Positions 1-6,424 of a stretch of 7,331 nt of DNA are shown piece after piece. The notes beneath the pieces were generated by a model. That model had not been told where the DNA came from. It saw only the letters and a program-made list of their open reading frames with translations, and ran no database searches. This DNA comes from DASQFQ01 sp035633075 (GTDB lineage Bacteria > Actinomycetota > Thermoleophilia > Solirubrobacterales > Solirubrobacteraceae): the NCBI GenBank assembly GCA_035633075.1, contig DASQFQ010000041.1:1-7331 (forward strand). Direction: 5' to 3'. Position 1 is the stretch's first letter; each line of letters starts with the position of its first letter. Both the position numbers and the translations under genes were made by a program.

Positions 1-734
1 CGCGCGGGGCTGGCCTGGGGGCGCCCGACGCCCGAGGAGCAGGTCGTCCATGCCGAGAACATGGCCGCCTACCGCAAGTACCTGCGCGACCTCGTCGCGA
101 GCAAGGTCGACGACCGCGCCGATGACTTCGCCAGCGCGCTGCTCGCCATCCACGACGAGGATCCCGAGCAGCTCCCGCACGAGGAGATCGCCTCGATCCT
201 GTTCTCGCTCAGCTTCGCCGGCCACGAGACGACCAACTACCTGCTCGGCAACCTCTTCCGGCGGCTGCTCGAGGAGCCCGCGCGCTGGCAGCAGGTGGTC
301 GACGACCCCTCGCTCATCCCCGGCGCGATCGACGAGACGCTGCGCTATGACACCTCGGTTCCGGTCTGGCGCGCGTGACCACGCGCGCGACCACGCTCGG
401 CGGTGTGTCGCTACCCGAGGGGGCCAAGCTCTTCCTCTGGCTGGCGGCCACGGGGCGCGACGCCGCGATGTTCGCGGAGCCCGAGCGCTTCGACCCCGAG
501 CGGGAGAACGCGCATCGCAGCCTGGCCTTCGGCAAGGGGATCCACTACTGCATAGGCGCGAGCCTCGGCAAGCTGGAGGCCAAGCTGGCGCTCGAGGGAC
601 TGACGCGGCGCTTCCCCGGGCTGCGGCTCGTGGAGGACCAGGAGCTCGCCTTCCACCCGAACATCTCCTTCCGCGGCCCGCTCGAGCTGTGGGTCCAGCC
701 CGGGCGGGCGGCTGCTACATCGCCATCGGCCTAG
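1..734 (+). pseudogene. Cytochrome P450, 5'-truncated by the window and frameshifted
   Basis: Soluble bacterial cytochrome P450, a heme-thiolate monooxygenase that needs ferredoxin-type electron partners; none is visible here. The frame is open from base 1, so the N-terminus lies outside the window. Family landmarks occur in order: the I-helix oxygen-binding motif AGHETT (about 220-237), the K-helix ExxR as ETLR (about 334-345), the PERF region FAEPERFDPER, and the heme loop FGKGIHYCIG with the cysteine ligand (about 529-558). The first half reads in frame 1 and stops at TGA 376-378. The second half, from the conserved VTTRATTLGG strand onward, reads in frame 3 to TAG 732-734. The switch falls in the CGCGCG run at 370-375, where one missing base turns an expected W-R-R-V into W-R-A-stop. 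This is either a real inactivating deletion or a sequence error in a CG run. Substrate unknown. The 3' end overlaps the convergent glycosyltransferase gene by 20 bases. Confidence 0.88.
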
Positions 735-2028
735 CCGCCTGCGCGTCGTCCGCCGGCCGCGGGCCGTCGCCGCGGGGGGCACGTCTGGTGAGCACCAGCG
801 CGGCGAGCATCACGATGAAGGGGTCGATCCCCGTCCGGTAGCGCGGGGTCTCGACCACGAGCAGCACGACGCCGAGGTAGAGCAGCACCGGCACCGCCCA
901 GAAGAACCAGGGCGCTCGCCGCGCCTGCGCCGTGAACGCGCCCGCCAGCGCGAGCACGGCGAAGATCCAGAAGCAGGCGACGCCAGCGGTCGCCCAGTCA
1001 GGGCCGACGCTGATCGTGCTCGCGGTGTGGCGCGACCAGTCCATCCCGGCGAGGTCGAGCATCCGCGCGCTCGTCCAGAAGGCCACCGTGGCGAGGTAGC
1101 CCGGATGGTCGGAGATGTACTCCATCGCCCGCTTGCGGAGCTGCTTCTCGAGCACAGCCTCGTTGGTCCGCCGCGCACGGGCGTACAGCGGCTCGTACTC
1201 CTTGAGGCCATGATGGCGCGAACGCCAGGAGGCGGGGTTCTCGCGGTCGGTGCGCGCCTGGTCGTTATAGGTACCGGCCAGCGCCGAGCCGAGCTGGGTG
1301 GACACGGGGACGAACTCGTGCAGCTCGAGCGCGTTGCGGATGGTCCAGGGCGAGACGGTGAGGATGGCCATCGCCACCAGCGCGGCCGGCGGCGCGAGCG
1401 CGCGCCACGACAGCCGCGGCGTGGCGTTCCAGACCGCGTAGGCGAGCGGTGCCAGCAGGACCCCGGCGTTGGCGCGCGTGAGGATGGTGAGGCCGGCGAG
1501 GAAGCCTGCGAGCAGCGCGAAGCGGAAGCGGTGCCCGGACTCCCGGTGCGCCAGCGCCGCGGCGAGCGCCGAGAGCAGGAGCGCTGCGAACAGCGGCTCG
1601 GACATCACCGATCCCCCGACCAGGATCAGCGGGAGGTAGACCGCGGCGAGCGCCGTCGCCACCAGGCTCACGCGGCGGTCCCAAAGCTGCGCGGCGAGCA
1701 GCCCGACGAGCCCGACGATCAGGGTGCCGAGAACCGCCTGGACGATCCTGGCTGGGAGGACGCGCCGCGCCTCCTGCGCCCGCTCGACGCCGGCGACCTT
1801 GTAGACGCCGGCGAGCAGCACCGGGAACCCCGGAGGCCGGAACGCCGTGGGGCGGCTCGGGCGGACCGAATCGGCGTAGCCGTGGCCGATCGCGATCGAG
1901 CGTGCGTGCCGGTCATAGTCCTTGGCGTCGTGGACCAGCACGTAGCCGGGGGTCGCCACCACGTAGAGCAGCCGGATGACCAGGGCGGCGGCAAGCAGGA
2001 TCCAGACCGCGCGGCCGAGATGCGGCAT
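715..2028 (-). CDS. GT-C family membrane glycosyltransferase (PMT/ArnT-like, GT39/GT83 type)
   Basis: Polytopic inner-membrane protein of 437 aa from ATG 2028, resembling dolichyl/polyprenyl-phosphate-sugar-dependent transferases. These move a sugar from a lipid carrier to an acceptor on the outer face of the membrane. After a first membrane helix (about 8-25) comes an acidic extracytoplasmic loop, HDAKDYD (D34, D37, D39), in the place of the catalytic acidic motif of this fold. It is followed by the family-typical FRPPGFP (about 63-69). About nine or ten more hydrophobic segments follow, the last near the C-terminus (FIVMLAALVL). The frame is open back to 2151, but those residues are arginine-rich, overlap the upstream hydrolase stop and look non-coding; ATG 2028 sits directly before the first membrane helix. 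No strong ribosome site is visible. The gene probably shares a transcript with the hydrolase upstream. Donor and acceptor cannot be told from sequence. Confidence 0.8.
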   Translation of the reverse strand: MPHLGRAVWILLAAALVIRLLYVVATPGYVLVHDAKDYDRHARSIAIGHGYADSVRPSRPTAFRPPGFPVLLAGVYKVAGVERAQEARRVLPARIVQAVLGTLIVGLVGLLAAQLWDRRVSLVATALAAVYLPLILVGGSVMSEPLFAALLLSALAAALAHRESGHRFRFALLAGFLAGLTILTRANAGVLLAPLAYAVWNATPRLSWRALAPPAALVAMAILTVSPWTIRNALELHEFVPVSTQLGSALAGTYNDQARTDRENPASWRSRHHGLKEYEPLYARARRTNEAVLEKQLRKRAMEYISDHPGYLATVAFWTSARMLDLAGMDWSRHTASTISVGPDWATAGVACFWIFAVLALAGAFTAQARRAPWFFWAVPVLLYLGVVLLVVETPRYRTGIDPFIVMLAALVLTRRAPRGDGPRPADDAQAARPMAM

Positions 2029-2108
2029 GCGGGCTCGGCTCGCTGGGTATTGGCTCCGTACCGCCACGCGACCGACCCAGTATGGACGTCGCGCCAGCGC
2101 GACCGCGG

Positions 2109-3014
2109 CTATCCGGCGTGCTGCTCGACGAAGGCGACAACGCGCTCCCACGCGTCGGCCGAGGCGTCGGTGTGCTCCTCGAAGCGGCGGTCGAAGAAGC
2201 TGTGGGGCGCCCCGGGGTAGGTCACGACCTCGTGCTCGACGCCGGCCGCTTCGAGCGCCTGGTCGAACGCGGCGACGTCCTCGGCGGTGATGGCCTCGTC
2301 GGCTCCGCCCATGAGGGCGAGGATGGGAGCCTTCAGCTCATCGGCGCGGTGCGCCGGGCCCGGCGCGCCGTCCCGTCTCCCGATCCCCGGCATCCCGTAG
2401 AAGCCGATCGCGCCGGCCAGGTCGTCACGCGCCGCGGTGAACCAGGAATGGCGGCCCCCGAAGCAGAAGCCGACCGTGAATACCGAGCGGCACTCGCCCC
2501 CGTGCGGCGAGCGCAGGAAGCGCATGCCGGCATCGACGTCGGCCTGGACTCCGGCCTCGGTCGTCTGCGCGACGTGCTCCATGTAGGAGAAGTCCTCGTC
2601 GCGCTCCGCCACGCCCGCCGTACGCCCGAAGTAGTCGATCGCGATCGCGGCGATGCCCCGCTCGGCCAGCCGCAGGGCCAGTTCCTCGTAGAAGCGGAAG
2701 AGCCCGCGCACGTCGGGAAGGATGACCACCCCCGTGTCGCGCGGCTGATCGGGCAGAGCGGAGAACGCCGCCAGGCGGTTGCCGTCGGCGGCCTCGAGCT
2801 CGAGTACCTCGTGCCTGATCGCCGCGCCGGCGATCGGCGCGACCGGCGGCCGCGAGTCGTAGGGAACGCAGATGCCGGCGAGTTCTAGCGGATCGCCTGT
2901 GGGGGCGCCGGCGAACGGCTGCGGGTGAGGGAGGTGGGGGAGTGGACGCGTTTCGTCACACGAGCCCCGCCGGAGGGCGCATGTGTGACGAAATGCGGCC
3001 TTCCCCCTCCGCAT
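2109..3014 (-). CDS. Dienelactone hydrolase family protein (alpha/beta hydrolase), start uncertain
   Basis: Cytosolic alpha/beta hydrolase of the dienelactone hydrolase (carboxymethylenebutenolidase) family, which opens lactone or ester bonds using a Cys-Asp-His triad. Numbered from ATG 3014 (301 aa), the nucleophile elbow is GFCFGG with C184, the acid is probably D239 in GGADE, and the base is H271 in GAPHSFFD. A strand-helix core ILPDVRGL...YEELALRLAERG precedes these. The conserved domain appears to begin at residues 48-55 (ICVPYDSR), giving a normal-sized protein of about 254 aa. No ATG, GTG or TTG lies between there and ATG 3014, so 3014 is simply the nearest canonical start. It would add 47 low-complexity residues that translate the intergenic palindrome. 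The frame stays open to a GTG at 3077. An ATC at 2871-2873 stands where I would expect the initiator. The gene is first in a minus-strand pair with the glycosyltransferase and divergent from the racemase. The true substrate is unknown. Confidence 0.78.
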   Translation of the reverse strand: MRRGKAAFRHTCALRRGSCDETRPLPHLPHPQPFAGAPTGDPLELAGICVPYDSRPPVAPIAGAAIRHEVLELEAADGNRLAAFSALPDQPRDTGVVILPDVRGLFRFYEELALRLAERGIAAIAIDYFGRTAGVAERDEDFSYMEHVAQTTEAGVQADVDAGMRFLRSPHGGECRSVFTVGFCFGGRHSWFTAARDDLAGAIGFYGMPGIGRRDGAPGPAHRADELKAPILALMGGADEAITAEDVAAFDQALEAAGVEHEVVTYPGAPHSFFDRRFEEHTDASADAWERVVAFVEQHAG

Positions 3015-3060
3015 CCCACCCCTCAGTGCAAGCCGTTTGCCAGAGCGGTTCACTACGCGT
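2874..3060. promoter_or_regulatory. Divergent intergenic region between hydrolase and racemase genes
   Basis: About 187 bases lie between the conserved start of the minus-strand hydrolase (about 2873) and the probable start of the plus-strand racemase (GTG 3061). Promoters for both directions should be here if the genes are transcribed divergently. I see no convincing -35/-10 pair and no strong Shine-Dalgarno sequence before either start. The region is dominated by a long inverted repeat, listed separately. One flank is a purine-rich tract (about 2921-2945) and the other a pyrimidine-rich tract (about 2999-3023), which roughly complement each other. The regulatory role is inferred from position only. 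Confidence 0.45.
2948..2996. repeat. Long inverted repeat / stem-loop with perfect 11-bp core arms
   Basis: The left arm TTTCGTCACAC (2951-2961) is an exact inverted copy of GTGTGACGAAA (2983-2993). The arms extend outward past one G/T mismatch (2950/2994, a wobble pair in RNA) through 2948-2949 and 2995-2996. The 21-nt loop contains GCCC (2964-2967) and GGGC (2975-2978), which could stack a second small stem. Further out, purine-rich 2921-2945 and pyrimidine-rich 2999-3023 match imperfectly with gaps, so the whole palindrome may span about 100 bp. It lies between divergent genes, so a terminator role is unlikely. It could be a dimeric-regulator operator, a 5'-leader RNA structure, or a REP/MITE-like dispersed element. 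Only one copy is visible here. Confidence 0.8.
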
Positions 3061-4032
3061 GTGGAGGTCACCACCACCGACTACCACACGGCCGGCGAGC
3101 CGTTCCGGATCGTCACCGCCGGCGTTCCGGAGATCGTGGGCGCGACGGTGCGGGAGCGGCGCGAGCACGCCGCTGCCTCCGAGGCGGTCGACGAGGTGCG
3201 GCGGCTGCTGTGTCACGAGCCCCGCGGGCACGCCGACATGTACGGCTGCTTCCTCGTCCTGCCGGACGACGCGGGCGCCGACCTCGGCGTCCTGTTCTGG
3301 CACACGGACGGCTACTCGACGGCGTGCGGGCACGGGACGATCGCGCTGGGCGCGTGGGCGGTCGAGTCCGGCCGCCTGAAAGCCCCGGGCGACGGCGAGG
3401 TGGATGTCACGATCGACGTGCCGTCCGGCCGCGTCGTCGCCCGCGTGCGCCGGCGGGCCGGCGCCGTGGACGCCGTCGCGTTCCGCAACGTGCCGGCGTT
3501 CGTGCTGGCCCGCGACGTCCCGGCCGCGGGCGTCTCCGTCGACGTCGCCTATGGCGGCGCGATCTACGCCTCCGTGCCGGCCGCACGCTTCGGCCTGCGC
3601 GTCGTGCCGGACGACCTGCCGCGCCTGGTCACCGCCGGTCGCGAGGTCAAGCGGGCTCTCGAGGGCAGCGAGGCGGCGCGCCACCCGGACGACGAGCGGC
3701 TGTCGGGCCTCTACGGGACGATCCTGTACGAGGAGCTGGGCGATCTGCACCAGCGCAACGTGACGATCTTCGCCGACGGCGAGGTCGACCGCTCGCCTTG
3801 CGGGTCGGGGACCTCGGCCCGCTGCGCGCTGCTCGCCGCCGACGGTGTCCTCGGCGAGGGCCAGGTGCTGCGCCACGACTCGATCGTCGGCACCACGTTC
3901 GAGGCCCGGGTGCTCGGCGAGGCGCCCGGCGGCGTGCTCACCGAGATCGAGGGCATGGCCTTCCGCACCGGGGAGCACCGGTTCGTGCGCGACCCGCGGG
4001 ACCCTCTGGGCACGGGGTTCGTCCTGCGTTGA
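3061..4032 (+). CDS. Proline racemase superfamily protein (Cys/Cys type; hydroxyproline 2-epimerase or proline racemase)
   Basis: Cofactor-independent racemase/epimerase of the proline racemase fold, 323 aa from GTG 3061, cytosolic. The two catalytic motifs are intact: STACGHGTI with C89 and H91, and DRSPCGSGTSA with D243 and C247. In this superfamily Cys/Cys enzymes are proline racemases or 4-hydroxyproline 2-epimerases, while a Cys/Thr pair marks trans-3-hydroxy-L-proline dehydratases, so I favour racemase/epimerase over dehydratase. The N-terminus TTDYHTAGEPFRIV and C-terminus DPLGTGFVLR fit the family. GTG 3061 places the conserved residues at normal distance from the start; an in-frame TTG at 3037 would add eight residues and has no better ribosome site. 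The stop TGA 4030-4032 overlaps the TTG start of the next gene, a reductase-type partner common in hydroxyproline catabolism. Exact substrate (proline, 3- or 4-hydroxyproline) is undetermined. Confidence 0.87.
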   Translation: MEVTTTDYHTAGEPFRIVTAGVPEIVGATVRERREHAAASEAVDEVRRLLCHEPRGHADMYGCFLVLPDDAGADLGVLFWHTDGYSTACGHGTIALGAWAVESGRLKAPGDGEVDVTIDVPSGRVVARVRRRAGAVDAVAFRNVPAFVLARDVPAAGVSVDVAYGGAIYASVPAARFGLRVVPDDLPRLVTAGREVKRALEGSEAARHPDDERLSGLYGTILYEELGDLHQRNVTIFADGEVDRSPCGSGTSARCALLAADGVLGEGQVLRHDSIVGTTFEARVLGEAPGGVLTEIEGMAFRTGEHRFVRDPRDPLGTGFVLR

Positions 4033-4892
4033 CCCTGCCGTTCGTCTCCGCGGCCGACGTCGAGCGGCGCTCCGACGCGCCGACAGCGGCCGACGCCCTG
4101 GAGGCCGCGCTGCTGGCCGGCCTGGACCCGGAGGGGGACCCGGCACGCCGAGTGGTCGAGCTCGACGGCGGCCAGATGCTCGTCATGCCGTCGGGCGCCG
4201 GCGGCCACCCCGCGGTCAAGCTCGTCACCGTCGGCGGCGACCCGCGCGTCCAGGGCGTCTGCGTGGTGTTCGACGGCAGGACCCTCGCGCCCGCCGCCGT
4301 CATCGACGGGATCGCGCTCACCAACCTGCGGACGCCGGCGGTGTCCGCGCTCGCCGTCCGCCGGCTCGCGGTCCCGGACGCGCGGCGGCTCGTGGTGTTC
4401 GGGCGCGGGCCCCAGGCGCTCGCGCACATCGAGGCGATGCGCACCGTCCGGCCGATCGAGCACGTCGACATGGTGGGCCGGGACCACGGCGACGTCGATG
4501 CGCTGGTCGCCGCCGCGGACGTCATCTGCTGCTGCACCACGGCTCGCGAGCCCCTGTTCGACGGCGCGCTCCCGGCCGACCATGCGACCGTGGTCGCGAT
4601 CGGGTCCCATGAGCCGGACGCTCGCGAGATCGACGACGCGCTCGCCCGCCGCGCCACCGTGGTCGTCGAGTCGCGCGCGTCGGCGCTGCGCGAGGCGGGC
4701 GACGTCATCGCCGCGATCGCGTCGGGCGCGCTCGCCGAGGAGGACCTCGTGACGCTGGCCGATGTGGTGCGGGGCCGGGCCGCTCTCGCTCCGGGCCGCC
4801 CGCGGCTGTTCAAGAGCACGGGCATGGCCTGGGAGGATGCCGTCGTGGCGGCGACTTTCTTAGGCTATCCACAACCGCGGCGTGAACAGTGA
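4029..4892 (+). CDS. Ornithine cyclodeaminase/mu-crystallin family protein (possible pyrroline-2-carboxylate reductase), compact
   Basis: NAD(P)-dependent enzyme of the ornithine cyclodeaminase/mu-crystallin family, 287 aa. Members include ornithine cyclodeaminase and ketimine (delta1-pyrroline-2-carboxylate) reductases. Next to a proline racemase homologue the reductase role is the more likely, as in 3-hydroxyproline pathways, but this is inference. Visible features are K64 in AVKLVTVGG, the FDGRTLAP hairpin (about 81-88), LTNLRTPAVSALA (about 98-110), and the Rossmann glycine motif VVFGRGPQALAH (about 122-133). After these come VGRD at the end of the second strand (about 149-152), ICCCTTAREPLF (about 166-177) and FKSTGMAWED near the C-terminus. 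The start is TTG 4029, which shares bases with the racemase stop (TTGA), suggesting coupled translation; the frame upstream is only the racemase shadow. The protein is short for the family, apparently lacking about 20-25 residues between VGRD and the ADVIC strand. Confidence 0.85.
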   Translation: MTLPFVSAADVERRSDAPTAADALEAALLAGLDPEGDPARRVVELDGGQMLVMPSGAGGHPAVKLVTVGGDPRVQGVCVVFDGRTLAPAAVIDGIALTNLRTPAVSALAVRRLAVPDARRLVVFGRGPQALAHIEAMRTVRPIEHVDMVGRDHGDVDALVAAADVICCCTTAREPLFDGALPADHATVVAIGSHEPDAREIDDALARRATVVVESRASALREAGDVIAAIASGALAEEDLVTLADVVRGRAALAPGRPRLFKSTGMAWEDAVVAATFLGYPQPRREQ

Positions 4893-4896
4893 GGGC

Positions 4897-5754
4897 ATGA
4901 CCACTGCGACGAAGCGGGCCGGGGTGCTCGCCACCTGCGCGCTCGCCCTCGCGTCCGGCGCCTACGCACTCGGCAGCCAATCGGGAGACGGCTCCGCCGC
5001 GGCCAAGACCAGCGCCAGCGGCGCCTCCGCCTCCGGCGCCTCCAACGGGTTCACGTGCGGCGGGCGTCTCGGCCCGCGCCGCGGGTTCGGCCTCGACTCG
5101 CTGGCTAACAAACTGGGCGTGGAGCCCTCGGCGCTTCGGGCCGCGCTGCAGGACATCCGCAAGGACGCGCCGGCTCGGATCGCTCCACGCCAGGAGCTCG
5201 CCGGTGCGCTGGCGAACGAGCTCGGCCTCACCCAGGCGCAGGTCGAGTCCGCCCTGGACGGGCTGCGTGGGAAGCGCGCCGACCGCCACGCGGACCGCGC
5301 GGACCTCCGCGACCGCTTCGCGGCCGCGCTGGCGAAGGAGCTCGATCTCGACGCCGCCAAGGTGGGCTCCGCGCTGGAGACCCTACGGCCCGACCGGGGC
5401 CGCCCCGATCGTGGCCGTCGCGACAGGCGCGCCGCCCTCGACGACCTCGCCAAGGCGCTGGGGGTCGACTCCGCCAAGCTGAGGTCGGCGCTGCAGAAGC
5501 TGCGTCCGGATCGCGAGGGGCGCCACAACGGACCCGACGGTGCCCGCGTCGATGCCCTCGCCAAGGCGCTGAAGGTGGACGCGGCGAAGCTGCGCGCGGC
5601 CCTGGACAAGGTCCACGCCGCCGCCGAGGCACGTCGCGACACGCGCCGCGACGAGCTCGCGGCCGCACTCGCCCAGCGGCTCGGCCTGCCGGTCTCCAAG
5701 GTCAAGGATGCGCTCCGGGACCTGCCGTTTCATCATGGGAGGCGTGGTCCCTGA
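4897..5754 (+). CDS. Secreted six-repeat helical protein of unknown function
   Basis: 285 aa from ATG 4897. Residues 1-25 look like a Sec signal peptide: a basic MTTATKR start, a hydrophobic AGVLATCALALASG core, and a likely cut after AYA. An Ala/Ser/Gly-rich linker follows (26-50), then one cysteine in FTCGG. The rest is six repeats of the pattern LAxxLGVdxxKvrxAL, with the LA pairs at about 69, 105, 145, 184, 221 and 258. They are joined by charged Arg/Asp-rich linkers such as RPDRGRPDRGRRDRR. Each repeat looks like two short helices with a turn, similar to the helix-turn-helix of LacI or sigma regulators, but export argues against a cytoplasmic DNA-binding role. I do not recognise the family by name. 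ATG 4897 is preferred over GTG 4882, although no well-spaced ribosome site precedes either. It sits four bases after the reductase stop and overlaps the response regulator gene by 20 bases. Confidence 0.75.
   Translation: MTTATKRAGVLATCALALASGAYALGSQSGDGSAAAKTSASGASASGASNGFTCGGRLGPRRGFGLDSLANKLGVEPSALRAALQDIRKDAPARIAPRQELAGALANELGLTQAQVESALDGLRGKRADRHADRADLRDRFAAALAKELDLDAAKVGSALETLRPDRGRPDRGRRDRRAALDDLAKALGVDSAKLRSALQKLRPDREGRHNGPDGARVDALAKALKVDAAKLRAALDKVHAAAEARRDTRRDELAAALAQRLGLPVSKVKDALRDLPFHHGRRGP
5092..5730 (+). repeat. Six tandem in-gene repeats coding HTH-like helical units
   Basis: Six diverged coding repeats of about 108-120 bases each within the secreted protein gene. At protein level each unit reads roughly LxxLAxxLGVxxxxvxxALxxLR. 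At DNA level the copies have mostly drifted, but CTCGCCAAGGCGCTG occurs exactly at 5446-5460 and again at 5557-5571, 111 bases apart (37 codons), in units four and five. This suggests those two units are the most recent duplication. Confidence 0.75.
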
Positions 5755-6424
5755 GCCACTCGTCCTCGTCGTCGACGACGAGGTGACCGTCCGGCGGGCC
5801 CTCGAACGCGCTCTGCTTCTCGAGGGCTTCGCCGTGTCCACCGCGGCCGGCGGCCACGAGGCGCTCGCCGCGGTGGCGCAGCGCCCGCCGGCCGTCATCG
5901 TGCTCGACGTGACGATGCCCGACCTCAGCGGCGTCAGCGTCGTGCGGCGGCTGCGGGCCGCGGGCGTGGACGTCCCCGTCTGCATCCTGTCCGCGCGCGA
6001 CGAGGTCGCTGACCGGGTGGCCGGGCTTCAGGCGGGCGCCGACGACTACCTCGTCAAGCCGTTTGCGCTGCCCGAGCTCACCGCCCGGCTGCACGCGCTG
6101 CTGCGCCGGCGCGGAAGCCGCGGCGCCGCGCCGCTGGTGGTGGGCGACCTCGTCGTGGACCCGCGGCGCCACGTCGCGACCCGCGCCGCGCGCGACCTGG
6201 AGCTCACCCGGCGCGAGTTCGAGCTGCTGGAGGTCTTCGCCCGTCACCCGGGCCAGGTGCTCTCGCGCGAGCAGCTGCTGCGCCAGGTGTGGGGCTATGC
6301 CTCCGACGTCGAGACGAACGTCGTGGATGTGTTCGTGGGCTACCTGCGTCGCAAGCTCGAGGGGGCGCGGGAGCCGAGGATGCTGCGCACCGTGCGTGGA
6401 GTCGGGTGGGCGCTGCGGTCATGA
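5735..6424 (+). CDS. OmpR/PhoB-family response regulator (MprA-like)
   Basis: Cytoplasmic two-component response regulator, 229 aa from ATG 5735, complete. The receiver domain (about 8-124) has the acidic pair D14/D15 in VVDDE, the phospho-acceptor D58 in VIVLDVTMPD, S86 in the switch position (CILSAR) and K108 in YLVKPF. The C-terminal winged-helix DNA-binding domain (about 133-228) carries LELTRREFELLEVFARHPGQVLSRE split across its first helices. It continues with the NVVDVFVGYLRRKLE recognition helix and the RTVRGVGW wing. The start is uncertain: an earlier in-frame ATG at 5708 and a later GTG at 5744 are possible. ATG 5735 gives the usual short lead before the first strand, but no ideally spaced ribosome site is seen. 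It overlaps the repeat protein gene by 20 bases and its stop overlaps the kinase start (ATGA), so the three are probably co-expressed. The regulon is unknown. Confidence 0.92.
   Translation: MGGVVPEPLVLVVDDEVTVRRALERALLLEGFAVSTAAGGHEALAAVAQRPPAVIVLDVTMPDLSGVSVVRRLRAAGVDVPVCILSARDEVADRVAGLQAGADDYLVKPFALPELTARLHALLRRRGSRGAAPLVVGDLVVDPRRHVATRAARDLELTRREFELLEVFARHPGQVLSREQLLRQVWGYASDVETNVVDVFVGYLRRKLEGAREPRMLRTVRGVGWALRS

Noticed and set aside
2043..2080. Small inverted repeat CTGGGT / ACCCAG in the gap between hydrolase and glycosyltransferase
   Set aside because: Six-base arms separated by 26 bases in GC-rich DNA are expected by chance, and there is no T-run to suggest a terminator.
2029..2151. 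Upstream start for the glycosyltransferase at 2151
   Set aside because: It adds 41 Arg/Ala-rich residues and overlaps the hydrolase stop. ATG 2028 precedes the first membrane helix directly.
1027..2220. Long plus-strand open frame of 397 codons opposite the glycosyltransferase
   Set aside because: Its composition (Arg/Glu/Gly/His-rich) and lack of motifs mark it as a shadow of the membrane protein on the other strand.
2925..4028. N-terminal extension of the OCD-family frame upstream of TTG 4029
   Set aside because: This part is the out-of-frame shadow of the racemase gene. Family similarity begins right at the TTG.
2956..4146. Long minus-strand open frame of 396 codons opposite the racemase
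   Set aside because: It is Arg/Ala/Pro/His-rich with no recognisable domain, and lies opposite a clear proline racemase gene. It is a GC-rich shadow frame.
4838..4880. Possible promoter before the repeat protein, with a TAGGCT-like -10 at 4861
   Set aside because: There is a local AT-richer patch but no matching -35 hexamer at the right spacing, so the support is too weak to list.
4924..4950. Lipoprotein signal (cysteine in LATC of the repeat protein)
   Set aside because: The residue before the cysteine is threonine, and the cysteine sits inside the hydrophobic core rather than after it. An ordinary signal peptide fits better.
5092..5730. CRISPR-like or satellite DNA array
   Set aside because: The periodicity is at codon level with diverged DNA, and the frame codes a coherent repeat protein. 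There are no identical repeats with unique spacers.
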